A DNA stretch of 64,000 nucleotides from JAKZVK01 sp965261065 (lineage in GTDB: Bacteria > Acidobacteriota > Terriglobia > Bryobacterales > UBA6623): positions 2,356,001 through 2,420,000 of the forward strand of contig OZ253444.1 of assembly GCA_965261065.1 (NCBI GenBank). Direction: 5' to 3'. Below the pieces are notes generated by a model. The model made no database searches. It saw only the letters and a program-made list of their open reading frames with translations, and was not told the DNA's origin. The translations under genes were made by a program, and so were the position numbers. Below are positions 10,845-18,870 of this stretch, piece by piece (the first letter of the stretch is position 1; each line of letters opens with the position of its first letter).

Positions 10845-11268
10845 GACGACCCGTAGCAGCCTCCCTACTTCTACGGCGACTTCTTGCTGGATCGCCTCGG
10901 CCGTTTTTTTCCTGCGGACTCAGCTCGGCGTCCTCGGCGACGGGGCGCAAGCGGCAGATCTGTTCGTTGACTTCGAGCAGTTGTCGGCTCAGCTCCCGGA
11001 AGCGGTGAAAAGCCTCAACTTCACGTTGCGCTTTGCGCCGCTGGGCGGGCGAGGAAAAGGTTTCACTCACGGTCTTGCCGTTGACCTTCCTGGTCAGGCG
11101 GTAGTTCGGGCCATGAGCGGGCTGGCCGGGCTGATGGCAGCGGCAGGACGGTTTGCCGCAGCGGCCGCTGACAGCGCTGATGGATCCGCTGCGGAAGTCT
11201 CCTAGATCGAGAATCCGAGCGAGGATGGCCTTTCGTTGACGTTCGAGCGCGACGAGAGATTCGGGCAT
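10837..11268 (-). CDS. DUF6788-like small IS accessory protein
   Basis: A 143-residue basic protein with the motif CGKPSCRCHQPG near residues 36-47 and a helical C-terminus, as in the 6286-6624 protein. It starts about 90 bases inside the right inverted repeat and ends overlapping the transposase start. Function is unknown; the CxxxxCxC arrangement suggests a metal- or nucleic-acid-binding role, which is inference. Confidence 0.75.
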   Translation of the reverse strand: MPESLVALERQRKAILARILDLGDFRSGSISAVSGRCGKPSCRCHQPGQPAHGPNYRLTRKVNGKTVSETFSSPAQRRKAQREVEAFHRFRELSRQLLEVNEQICRLRPVAEDAELSPQEKNGRGDPARSRRRSREAATGRLV

Positions 11269-11358
11269 AGTACGCCTCCTTTCCTAACATATCACTACGT
11301 AAGGATTCGCACGCAAAAAAGGGGAACCCGCAAATCATCACTTTCTTGTCGCGCACCC

Positions 11359-11367
11359 CCTTGCTAG
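11359..11367. repeat. Target site duplication of ISKra4-type element (right)
   Basis: Right-hand copy of CCTTGCTAG; see 9522-9530. Confidence 0.85.
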
Positions 11368-11531
11368 CCGATAATATACTTTATCGTCTAGTATATCAAG
11401 ATGAGATCGACCCTACGGCAACTTGAAAGCCAGCGCAGCGCATGCGACACCTCTGCTCTCCGCCGGTCACTGCTCGTGCGAGCTTGAAAGAGCGGTGTTA
11501 GCCTATTCCTGTCGTTCGAAGAACCTTGTCG

Positions 11532-12407
11532 ATGCGCCTACTGAAAACCAAGCGGTCTCTGTTTTGCGGATTGATGTTCCTGTTGTTGATCGCGATCTTC
11601 ATCGGGACGAGCGCGCCGATCCAGCCCATCGGTTACGCCTTTACCGACCAAATACTCTTGGACAATCAGGAAGAGCCGATAGCCGTCAGCGGCCCCGGCA
11701 CTCAGTTCGTCGTAGTAGCTGCGCTCGTTCCGCAGCTCTATCTGCAGGCGACGGACTTGGAATACGAAAAGATGAAAGCTCTTGTGGCGACGCAGTTCCC
11801 CGACGTTGCTACAAGGAATCCGTCTAGGCAGGACGTCTTGCAGATCGACCGATCCTGGTTCTCCATCGCTATAGGTGAAAACGCGACAGAGGCAAGAGCG
11901 GGTTTCATTGCACACCAGAAAGAGCCTCGACGCAATTCCAGAGGGTGGGACTACCCGAGACGTTTCGGGCCACGAGATTGGACCAACTCTCCGCTAGACT
12001 CCGAGTTCAGCTACATGAGGTGGCTTCGTACCAGAGTCGCTAGGCGTTTGGCACCCCGGTCGATCATCACGGTAGCCGCCGAGGTGCCGCTCGGCTCCGA
12101 TCATCCCATTCAACTAGGGTACGGCATAACCGGGACGGACCGCCTATATGATGTCCCCGAAGTTGAACTTGAGAATCTTATGAATGTCGAGTTCTGGGTG
12201 ATGGTTGCTGAGACACCTGATGATCCAGCTACGCTGGCCAAATTTCTGCGGCGCACCGATGAGGTTAAGGATGTCTCTCAAGCCTACCATTCTGACGGCA
12301 GTGACAGTGTCGGGCCTCTCTTCCCTCGCTCTGAGGCTGAGCGCGTCGCTGGCGTATTGAGGCGGGAAGGATTCGAAGTAGTCGAGATTGTCAAGAAAGG
12401 AGAGTGA
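11532..12407 (+). CDS. Hypothetical membrane-anchored protein
   Basis: I do not recognise this protein of about 291 residues. It has an N-terminal positively charged stretch and one hydrophobic helix (LFCGLMFLLLIAIFIGTSA) that could be a signal anchor, then a soluble domain rich in charged residues. An upstream in-frame TTG at 11526 would add two residues; ATG 11532 is preferred. Codon use resembles neighbouring genes, so a real gene is likely. The ISKra4-type element ends 160 bases upstream. No partner gene suggests a function. Confidence 0.55.
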   Translation: MRLLKTKRSLFCGLMFLLLIAIFIGTSAPIQPIGYAFTDQILLDNQEEPIAVSGPGTQFVVVAALVPQLYLQATDLEYEKMKALVATQFPDVATRNPSRQDVLQIDRSWFSIAIGENATEARAGFIAHQKEPRRNSRGWDYPRRFGPRDWTNSPLDSEFSYMRWLRTRVARRLAPRSIITVAAEVPLGSDHPIQLGYGITGTDRLYDVPEVELENLMNVEFWVMVAETPDDPATLAKFLRRTDEVKDVSQAYHSDGSDSVGPLFPRSEAERVAGVLRREGFEVVEIVKKGE

Positions 12408-12527
12408 CATTGCCCAGAGAACCCTTCTTCTAAATCGCGAATTCGGGAAGCGCCGACAAGCAGTACCACCGCAAGCAAGGGAGTTCGGTGACAGGCATGG
12501 ACCGTGCTAATCTGACCGCACCGAGCG

Positions 12528-12641
12528 ATGTCACGGCAAGCCCGGGTGGTCGCGGAGGGCGTTCCGCACCACATCACCCAGTGGGGAGCGCCAATCGTCT
12601 TCCTGTTCGACGAACAGAGGCGTTTTTTGGAGGCTGGAGCG
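12528..12641 (+). pseudogene. Fragment of REP-associated tyrosine transposase (RAYT, TnpA_REP)
   Basis: The first residues, MSRQARVVAEGVPHHITQWG, match the start of RAYT/Y1 transposases, including the HHITQ (HHxTQ) strand close to the HUH site. After about 36 residues the similarity ends and the frame drifts into unrelated sequence, so this is only a truncated 5' remnant. RAYTs mobilise REP-type palindromes, and such repeats occur nearby (for example 15065-15158), but a causal link is inference. Confidence 0.7.
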
Positions 12642-12642
12642 A

Positions 12643-12888
12643 TTGACCGACCGGGAAAACCTAAATCAACAGAAAGGTACAGCGGCTCAGTCGGGTCGTG
12701 CCTCGTCCAGGACGATCGTGACCGCGCTCTGCTGGGCCGTGATTGCATTGTGGCTCGTGGGCTGGCTCAGCATGTTGCCGCAACGATCACTCGATTCAGC
12801 GCTTGACATCTCTAATCCCTCTCGTGCTGGTCTCGCTGCGTTTGTGGCAGCACTTGTACTGATATTTCGTGGCAAGCGGAGGTCCTGA
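12643..12888 (+). CDS. Small hypothetical two-helix membrane protein
   Basis: An 81-residue open frame with a TTG start, two predicted membrane helices (IVTALCWAVIALWLVGWLSML and AGLAAFVAALVLIF) and a basic tail (RGKRRS). It overlaps nothing on either strand that looks better. I do not recognise it; it may be real or chance in a degraded area. Confidence 0.35.
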   Translation: MTDRENLNQQKGTAAQSGRASSRTIVTALCWAVIALWLVGWLSMLPQRSLDSALDISNPSRAGLAAFVAALVLIFRGKRRS

Positions 12889-13106
12889 GTTCTTCAACAG
12901 GGGTAGGTCGCCCTGAGCTATTCGTGCTTAAGGGTGGCAGCCGAGTTGCTCTGCCCTCAATAGCGCTAACGGGCCGAGCTCCCGCTGCAACCCTTCCGCC
13001 CCATAGTGTTTCACCGGCCCCCTCCAGCCGACCTTCCCGCCGGATTCCCGGATCGCCCCCTTTGTACCACGCGTTGACTTCGCCAAGCCAGCCCGTACAG
13101 TGGGAC

Positions 13107-13624
13107 ATGGCCAAGGCGAAATCAGCGAGTATCATCCCGATCGAACGCATCGCCAGCCGGATCTACCTGATCCGGGGCCAGAAGGTGATGCTCGATGCCG
13201 ACTTGGCCGGGCTTTATGAAGTTGAAACGGGCGCGCTGATTCGCGCGATGAAGCGGAACGAGGACCGCTTCCCGGAAGATTTCTCCTTCCAGTTGAACAA
13301 GAAGAGTTCGACGACTTGAGAAGCCAAACTGGCATCTCAAGTTGGGGCGGCCGGCGCTACGCACCGTACGCCTTCACTGAGCAGGGCGTGGCGATGCTCT
13401 CGGGCCTTCTCCGGAGCAAGACGGCCATCAAGGTCAACGTGGCTATCATGCGCGCCTTCGTGCGGCTGCGCGAGATGCTGGCCACCAATGAAGACCTGGC
13501 CCGCAAGGTCGCCCAGCACGACCGTCAGATCGCCCTCCTGTTTGACCACGTTCAGACGCTGCTCGATCCGCCCCGACCGAAGCAAAGGCGTCCCATCGGC
13601 TTCATCCATCCGAAGGACGACTGA
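13107..13624 (+). pseudogene. ORF6N domain protein, frameshifted
   Basis: The first 70 codons (to 13319) encode an ORF6N domain, including IASRIYLIRGQKVMLDADLA and ALIRAMKRNEDRFPEDF. The product then stops prematurely, while the continuation EFDDLRSQTGISS...AFTEQGVAMLSGLLRSKTA and the coiled-coil C-terminus are in the +2 frame up to 13624. Deletion of one base near 13300 (within AACAAGAAGAG, where the family expects NKEEF) explains this. ORF6N proteins are phage/mobile-element associated and often DNA-binding. It is either a real pseudogene or a sequencing indel. Confidence 0.82.
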
Positions 13625-13644
13625 CGCGCGCAGAACCCTTGACA

Positions 13645-13981
13645 CTATCGGCGGCCCGGGGGAGACGGGGAAGGCCTATTCCTTCGCGCTGCCGGCTGCG
13701 GTTGGTAGCGTTCAACCTGGTTCTGATCTTGACCGGCTTGGGCTTGCGCCAGATCGAAGGCCGCCTGCATTCTGATCCAGCTTTGCGGTGTTGAGCCGAA
13801 CGCCTTCGATACCCGAATCGCCATTTCGGGAGAGACGCCCGCCTTGCCATTGATCAGGCGCGATAGCGCAGCCCGGCTGACGCGAAGCACCTTGGCCGCT
13901 TTCAGTCACCGACAGGCCGGGCGGTTCCAGACAATCAATACGCACCGATAGACCGGGGTGAGGTGGATTCTTCATTGGCAT
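13645..13981 (-). pseudogene. HigA-type antitoxin, frameshifted
   Basis: The N-terminal part MKNPPHPGLSVRI (ATG at 13975) and the DNA-binding part VLRVSRAALSRLINGKAG...MAIRVSKAFGSTPQSW lie in different frames. They join if one A is removed from GAAAGC at about 13907. The helix-turn-helix (SRAALSRLINGKAGVSP) and C-terminal MQAAFDLAQA are typical of HigA. No HigB toxin gene is seen next to it. Confidence 0.8.
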
Positions 13982-14328
13982 AACAGCGAGCCCCTTGGGA
14001 TGCGCGGGGGTCTCTTCCCTGTCCGTTGGTCCCGGCTGGACGCTGATCCGCACCTCCACCTGCCGGCCAAGCTTGTTTAGCACGGTCATCAGCCGGTCGA
14101 TGGTGAATCGGCCAAGCTGTGCGTTGCGGATGCGGGTGAAGTCGGCGTGAGTGACGCCGGTCCGAGCCTCGGCCTTGCGCGTCGACAGCCTTTCATCGTC
14201 CAGAATGCCGATGGTACGGGCGGCCAGAAGCCCTTGGTCTGCAGCACATCGGCGTCAGGGTGGTCGAAATCGCGGAACACGTTGCCGCTGCCGTGCACAA
14301 GCTCAAAATCGTGGTTGGGGTCGGTCAT
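13982..14328 (-). pseudogene. XRE-family antitoxin (COG5606-like), frameshifted
   Basis: Starting at ATG 14328 (GGAG ribosome site 8 bases upstream) the product reads MTDPNHDFELVHGSGNVFRDF, typical of the HigA-2/COG5606 antitoxins. The rest (LLAARTIGILDDERLSTRKA...DFTRIRNAQLGRFTIDRL) continues in another frame, and a missing base near 14240 explains the break. After the shift there is no stop codon before the next antitoxin, so the two helix-turn-helix proteins would be read as one chain. No toxin gene precedes it. Confidence 0.78.
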
Positions 14329-14417
14329 TGCCTCAGCTCCGTTCCCAAAGCGTTTGAGCAGGGCCTGACCCATCAGGATCTACTCACGAAGAGCATCCCT
14401 GCTAGCGTGCTCCCAAT

Positions 14418-15104
14418 CTAAGTCGGCTGCGTTGAGGAGGTCGGCGGCGTACCGGCGGCTATGACCCTCGGCTCGGCGGATTTACCCCTCACTGGCGTTT
14501 GGGGCTCTGTCTGCTTCACTGGTAATGGCGTGCCGAAGACCATCCAGTAGATTTCGTCGGATAGGCGAGCGACCGACTGATTTAGCTCGCCGGCCAGGTC
14601 GCGGTACCGCCGTGCTAGTGCGTTGTCGGGTACGATGCCGCAGCCGACTTCGTTGGTCACTAGGATCAGGCCTCGTTCCTTCCCTTTGGGCCCCTGCCCC
14701 TCGAGGCCACTCCATTCGATCAGTTGCTGTTCGAGGCACTCGATTTCTTTTGCTGCGTCGTGGTCGGGGCTGAGCAACACGTTGCTTAGCCAGAGCGTGA
14801 GGCAGTCGACGACGAGGCCGTCATACATGTCCGCGTTGCGGGCGAGTGCGCCGGCGAGATCGAAGGGCTCTTCGATCGTGGTCCAGTCGGGGCCGCGGGC
14901 GGACTGGTGGCGGCGGATGCGCTCGGCCATCTCGTCGTCGCCCGCTTGCGCTGTCGCGATGAACGCGCGGCGCTCGAACCGCTTGGCGGCATAATCCAGC
15001 GCAAAGCGGCTCTTGCCGCTGCGGACGCCGCCGCCGATGAGCACTAGCAGCCCGTGGTGGAAGGGTGCTCTGGGGACAGCCAGCCCTTTTTCGCTCACGG
15101 ACAC
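14418..15104 (-). CDS. cobU: Adenosylcobinamide kinase / adenosylcobinamide-phosphate guanylyltransferase
   Basis: This enzyme phosphorylates adenosylcobinamide and then transfers GMP to it in the nucleotide-loop assembly of B12. Walker A GGGVRSGKS is at residues 24-32 of the longest frame, the guanylylated His is in RIRRHQSAR, and NEVGCGIVP is at 151-159. The first 13 residues (to PRAP) are encoded by one arm of a dispersed repeat (15065-15158), so the original start may be further in, for example GTG just before LIGGG. It follows btuC by 82 bases in the B12 operon. The C-terminal 30 residues exceed the usual family end. Confidence 0.9.
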   Translation of the reverse strand: MSVSEKGLAVPRAPFHHGLLVLIGGGVRSGKSRFALDYAAKRFERRAFIATAQAGDDEMAERIRRHQSARGPDWTTIEEPFDLAGALARNADMYDGLVVDCLTLWLSNVLLSPDHDAAKEIECLEQQLIEWSGLEGQGPKGKERGLILVTNEVGCGIVPDNALARRYRDLAGELNQSVARLSDEIYWMVFGTPLPVKQTEPQTPVRGKSAEPRVIAAGTPPTSSTQPT

Positions 15105-15158
15105 CAGTGTAAGTCGTTGACTCCAGGGCGGCGCGAAAAAGGGTGGCAGTCCCCGAAG
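15065..15158. repeat. Inverted-arm repeat, copy A (REP/MITE-like)
   Basis: A 94-base element with imperfect inverted arms, GGGGACAGCCAGCCC... and the complement of ...GGGTGGCAGTCCCC, each next to a CTTTTTCGC/GCGAAAAAG block. A second copy lies at 61350-61444 with the arms almost identical and the centre diverged. It covers the cobU start and the btuC-cobU spacer. The form resembles REP/BIME repeats mobilised by RAYTs. Confidence 0.8.
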
Positions 15159-15186
15159 TAAGGCATCTCGCTTCTGCCACAGGCTG

Positions 15187-16178
15187 CTATACCCACAGGC
15201 TGCTCCGGGCCGACCGCAACAGCCAGATGAAGAACGGTCCGCCGAGCATCGCCGTCATCACGCCGACGGGGATCTCGGTGGGCGCCATGGCCGTGCGCGC
15301 CACCGTATCGCACATCATCAAGAACGCGCCGCCGGCGAAGAACGACGTCGGCACGAGCACGCGGTGATCGGCGCCCAACACCATCCGCAGCGCGTGCGGC
15401 ACGATCAGTCCGATGAAGCCGATCGGCCCTGTCAGCGAGGTGATCGACGCCGTCAAAAACGACCCCAGCAGGTAGCAGGTCAGCATAAGACCACCCAGGC
15501 TCACGCCGCGCGTCGCGGCCCACTCTTCGCCGACCGACAGCAGGTTCAACTGATTCGACTTCGCGATCACCACCGCCAGGCCCCCGACCACCGCCACCGC
15601 CAAGATAGCCAGCGTGCCGTACTCCATCGAATCAATGCCGCCCATCAGCCAACGCACGATCGCGAACGATTGCGTGAACCCGGCCGAGTAATGGAGAAAC
15701 AGGATCGCCGCCATGCAGATACTGTTGATCGTCACGCCGGTGAGCAGCAGCGTGAACGACGACATGCGGCGTCCCTGTGACGCGATGGAAACGACCACGG
15801 CAATCGTGATCGCCGCGCCCGCGAAGCCCGTGACCCAAACCGCCGGGAAGACGCCAAACATGCCCCAACCGAGGCAGATCGCCACGACCGCGCCGAGCGC
15901 CGCGCCGCTCTGCACGCCGAGGGTGAAGGGTGTCGCCAGGTTGTCCCGCAATAGCGCTTGAAACAAAACGCCCGCCAACGCCAACGCGCCGCCGGCGAGC
16001 CCGGCCAGCAACACGCGTGGTAAACGCACTTGGAAGAGGATCTCTTTGTCGGGCGACTCGCCGGCCCAGGCGCGCGCGAAGGTCGCGTCGCTCGACCCGA
16101 TCAAGGGCATCAGCGCGGTCATTACGACGAAGAGTGACAGCGAGATGCTCACGGCGACCCAGAATTTGCGGCGGCTCA

Positions 16179-16182
<4 letters not shown>
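15187..16182 (-). CDS. btuC: FecCD/BtuC-type ABC transporter permease
   Basis: A 331-residue inner-membrane permease with about ten hydrophobic helices and FecCD landmarks, including LPRVLLAGLAGGALALAG near residue 54 and TGPIGFIGLIVPHALR near 250. It would form the channel for corrinoids with the ATPase that overlaps it by four bases and the binding protein upstream. B12 rather than siderophore specificity is inferred from the riboswitch and cobU in the same operon. Confidence 0.9.
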
Positions 16183-17023
<841 letters not shown>

Positions 17024-17027
<4 letters not shown>

Positions 17028-17992
17028 CGGTTGGCCTCGTTGGTTTGGCCGGCCTCGGGGTGGATCATCTCAAGCAACAGCCGTGCGGCGATGACCACGC
17101 GGGGGCCGGGCACGACAAAGGCGTCTTCGGCCACCGAGTAGACGCGGCCGGTTTCCACCGCCGGCAGCCCGGGGATGCGCTTCCACAGTTCGGCGACGGA
17201 ACGCGTGTACTGCTCGGTTGCCTGGTCGGTGTCGCCCATGTCACCCATGTCGATGATCACGTCGGGGCGCTTGGCGTAGACTTCCTCGCGCGGGATGCGC
17301 GGGTAGTGGCTGGCGGCGGCGCCGAAGACGTTGCATCCGCCGGCGATCGCGATCAACTCGTTCAGGAAGGAGCCGCGGCCGACGACCATCAGGTCTTGGA
17401 TCGTCCCCGGCGTGCGGCCGACGACGAACATCACACCGCGACGGGGCCGGCCTGCGGCTTGCGACTTGATCTGTTCCAAGGCGGCGCGGATGCTGCTTAC
17501 CCTTTCTTCGGCGAGAGGGCGAATGCCGGCGCGGCCGCCGAGAAGCAGCAGCGAGTCGTAGACGCCGGCGAGGTCGTTATGTTGCAACTCGAAGACGTCG
17601 AGCGAGACGTTGCGGAGGCGGCCGGCGAGTTGCCCGTGCTCTTTGAGCACGACGACCAAGTCGGGTTTCATTTGGAGGATGGTTTCAAGATTGGGGTGCA
17701 GGTAGGAACCGATTTTCGGCTTACGGCGCACCTCCGGTGGATAGTGGCAGAACTCGGTCACGCCGACGACGCGGTCGCCGAGCCCGAGATCATAGAGCAT
17801 TTCGGTGATCGAGGGCGCGGTGGAGATGATGCGCTGGGGTGTTTGGGATTGGAGGGGCAGGGTTTGTAGAGACAAGGCCGCGCAAACGAGCAGTGGGAGG
17901 ATGGCAGCTCGCCGTGGACAGCGGCGGAGCGATGTGGCTCTTGCGCGCGGTTCAACGGGGCTCGAACTACGGGTGGGAGACGCCGCCAACAA
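17024..17992 (-). CDS. btuF: Cobalamin-binding periplasmic protein
   Basis: The substrate-binding protein of the B12 importer. A signal peptide (core AAILPLLVCAALSLQTLPL) leads into RIISTAPSITEMLYDLGLGDRVVGVTEFC, the typical N-lobe of BtuF-like proteins; a GRTPGTIQDLMVVG hinge region and FVVPGPR near the end fit the family. The frame is open upstream to 18334, but that part is repeat DNA. TTG 17992 with GAGGGA ten bases upstream is my preferred start and is uncertain. It heads the operon under the cobalamin riboswitch. Confidence 0.85.
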
Positions 17993-18351
17993 TCCAGCCG
18001 ATTCCCTCAATTGCCGCCGCACGGGAAGCGTAGGCTCCGGTTGGCCCGGTGCGATGCGGGATGCTGGTTCGGTGGAAGCCACTCGGTCCGTCGCTGCTTT
18101 TCCATCGCCCCTTTCAGGGCTCCGGAGTAATGAGGTTCGGCACCCAGGGTTCCGCCTGACGGCTTCACCCTGGGCTAACATCCAACGCCGCTTCGCGGCT
18201 TGCGCCCGGTATGGGCTCGCGGCCCGAGGTCCCGGGGGGATTCCTGGGCCACCCCGGACTGAACACCCCGCGTGTTGCGGCAGGCGGGCACGGCATGCCG
18301 TGCCCCTACATGGTGCATTAAGAGACCTAACCATCTCTCGAAACGCACTAT
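17993..18351 (-). other. Long btuF leader filled with repeats
   Basis: About 360 bases separate the riboswitch from btuF. They contain the perfect palindrome at 18286-18305, an ACCCTGGGC/GCCCAGGGT-type inverted pair at about 18145-18177 and a CCGCTTCGCGG hairpin at about 18190-18200. No gene is supported. Confidence 0.6.
18286..18305. repeat. Dispersed 20-bp palindrome
   Basis: Perfect copy of GGGCACGGCATGCCGTGCCC, preceded by GTGTTGCGGCAGGC as in the 22585 and 25653 copies, so the repeated unit is longer than the palindrome. Confidence 0.88.
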
Positions 18352-18482
18352 TTTGGCGGGGCCATCGTGCCGGCTACGCGCCCACGCCGATTACAGTGGC
18401 GGGACCGCGCGGGACTTTCACCCGCTTCCCTATTCTCTCCCTCCCGATTCAGGCCCTCCGGACTGGTTGCGCCGGGCGAGTG
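18352..18482 (-). promoter_or_regulatory. Cobalamin riboswitch
   Basis: Read on the minus strand, the sequence has the conserved core of the AdoCbl riboswitch: ATAGGGAAGCGGGTGAAAG, then GTCCC, GCGGTCCC, and the B12 box GCCACTG (18400-18394). It lies upstream of btuF and oriented with it. It should lower expression of the uptake operon when cobalamin is abundant. The 3' part of the aptamer after the B12 box is less well conserved. Confidence 0.85.
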
Positions 18483-18487
18483 CATCT

Positions 18488-18521
18488 CGGACCGCTCCCT
18501 TACGGTCACGGCTCGGTTCAC
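18488..18521 (+). repeat. GGACCGCTCCC repeat family, copy 1
   Basis: A unit of about 30-34 bases built from GGACCGCTCCCT and ACGGTCACGGCTCGGTT. Other copies are at 18609 (inverted), 18801, 21884 and 62934 (inverted). This copy abuts the 5' side of the riboswitch. Confidence 0.82.
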
Positions 18522-18608
18522 GGGCGGGAGCACCGCATGCGTACGGTGAAGCCCTCGGACTCCGCCGTCCATCCTGGAAGGTATCAGTTGCTGATTCTGA
18601 AGGTCAAG

Positions 18609-18642
18609 GTGAACCGAGCCGTGACCGTAAGGGAGCGGTCCG
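18609..18642 (-). repeat. GGACCGCTCCC repeat family, copy 2 (inverted)
   Basis: Inverted relative to copy 1 and almost identical. The two arms, about 87 bases apart, could fold into a long hairpin upstream of the riboswitch. Confidence 0.82.
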
Positions 18643-18800
18643 AGATGGACCCTGACGTTACCTCAAAAGGCGGCTAGGCCGGAGACCTGTTTCGTTGACC
18701 CGTCAGGTCACGTACGGTCCTGACAGGGGCGGAGGTGCAGCACCGGCCAGACCAGGGCCTCCCGCCCTAGGTACATCCGGAGCAGGTCGAAGGCTCGTGC

Positions 18801-18834
18801 CGGACCGCTCCCTGACGGTCACGGCTCGGTTCAC
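18801..18834 (+). repeat. GGACCGCTCCC repeat family, copy 3
   Basis: Copy just downstream of the kinase gene end (18871). The 530-base stretch 18335-18870 contains only the riboswitch and these repeats. Confidence 0.82.
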
Positions 18835-18870
18835 AACCGCTTCCGGTCACGGTGAGATTTATGGGTCGGT

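Larger units (their letters stand above)
9531..11358 (-). mobile_element. ISKra4-type insertion sequence, complete
   Basis: A 1828-bp element. The left end GGGTGTGCGACAA and the complement of the right end GGGTGCGCGACAA form terminal inverted repeats (16 of 21 bases identical when extended). It is flanked by the 9-bp duplication CCTTGCTAG. The GGG ends and a duplication up to 9 bp fit what is known of the ISKra4 family. It carries a DUF6788-like gene and a full-length transposase, both on the minus strand, and looks recently active. Confidence 0.88.

Noticed and set aside
18034..18334. N-terminal extension of btuF to ATG 18334
   Set aside because: The extra residues are translated from repeat DNA, including the palindrome, and would place the signal peptide deep inside the protein.
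18680..18790. Possible third group II intron 3' end (CACGTACGGTCCTGACAGGG)
   Set aside because: It resembles the end of domain V, but I cannot pair a full domain V hairpin and no core is nearby.
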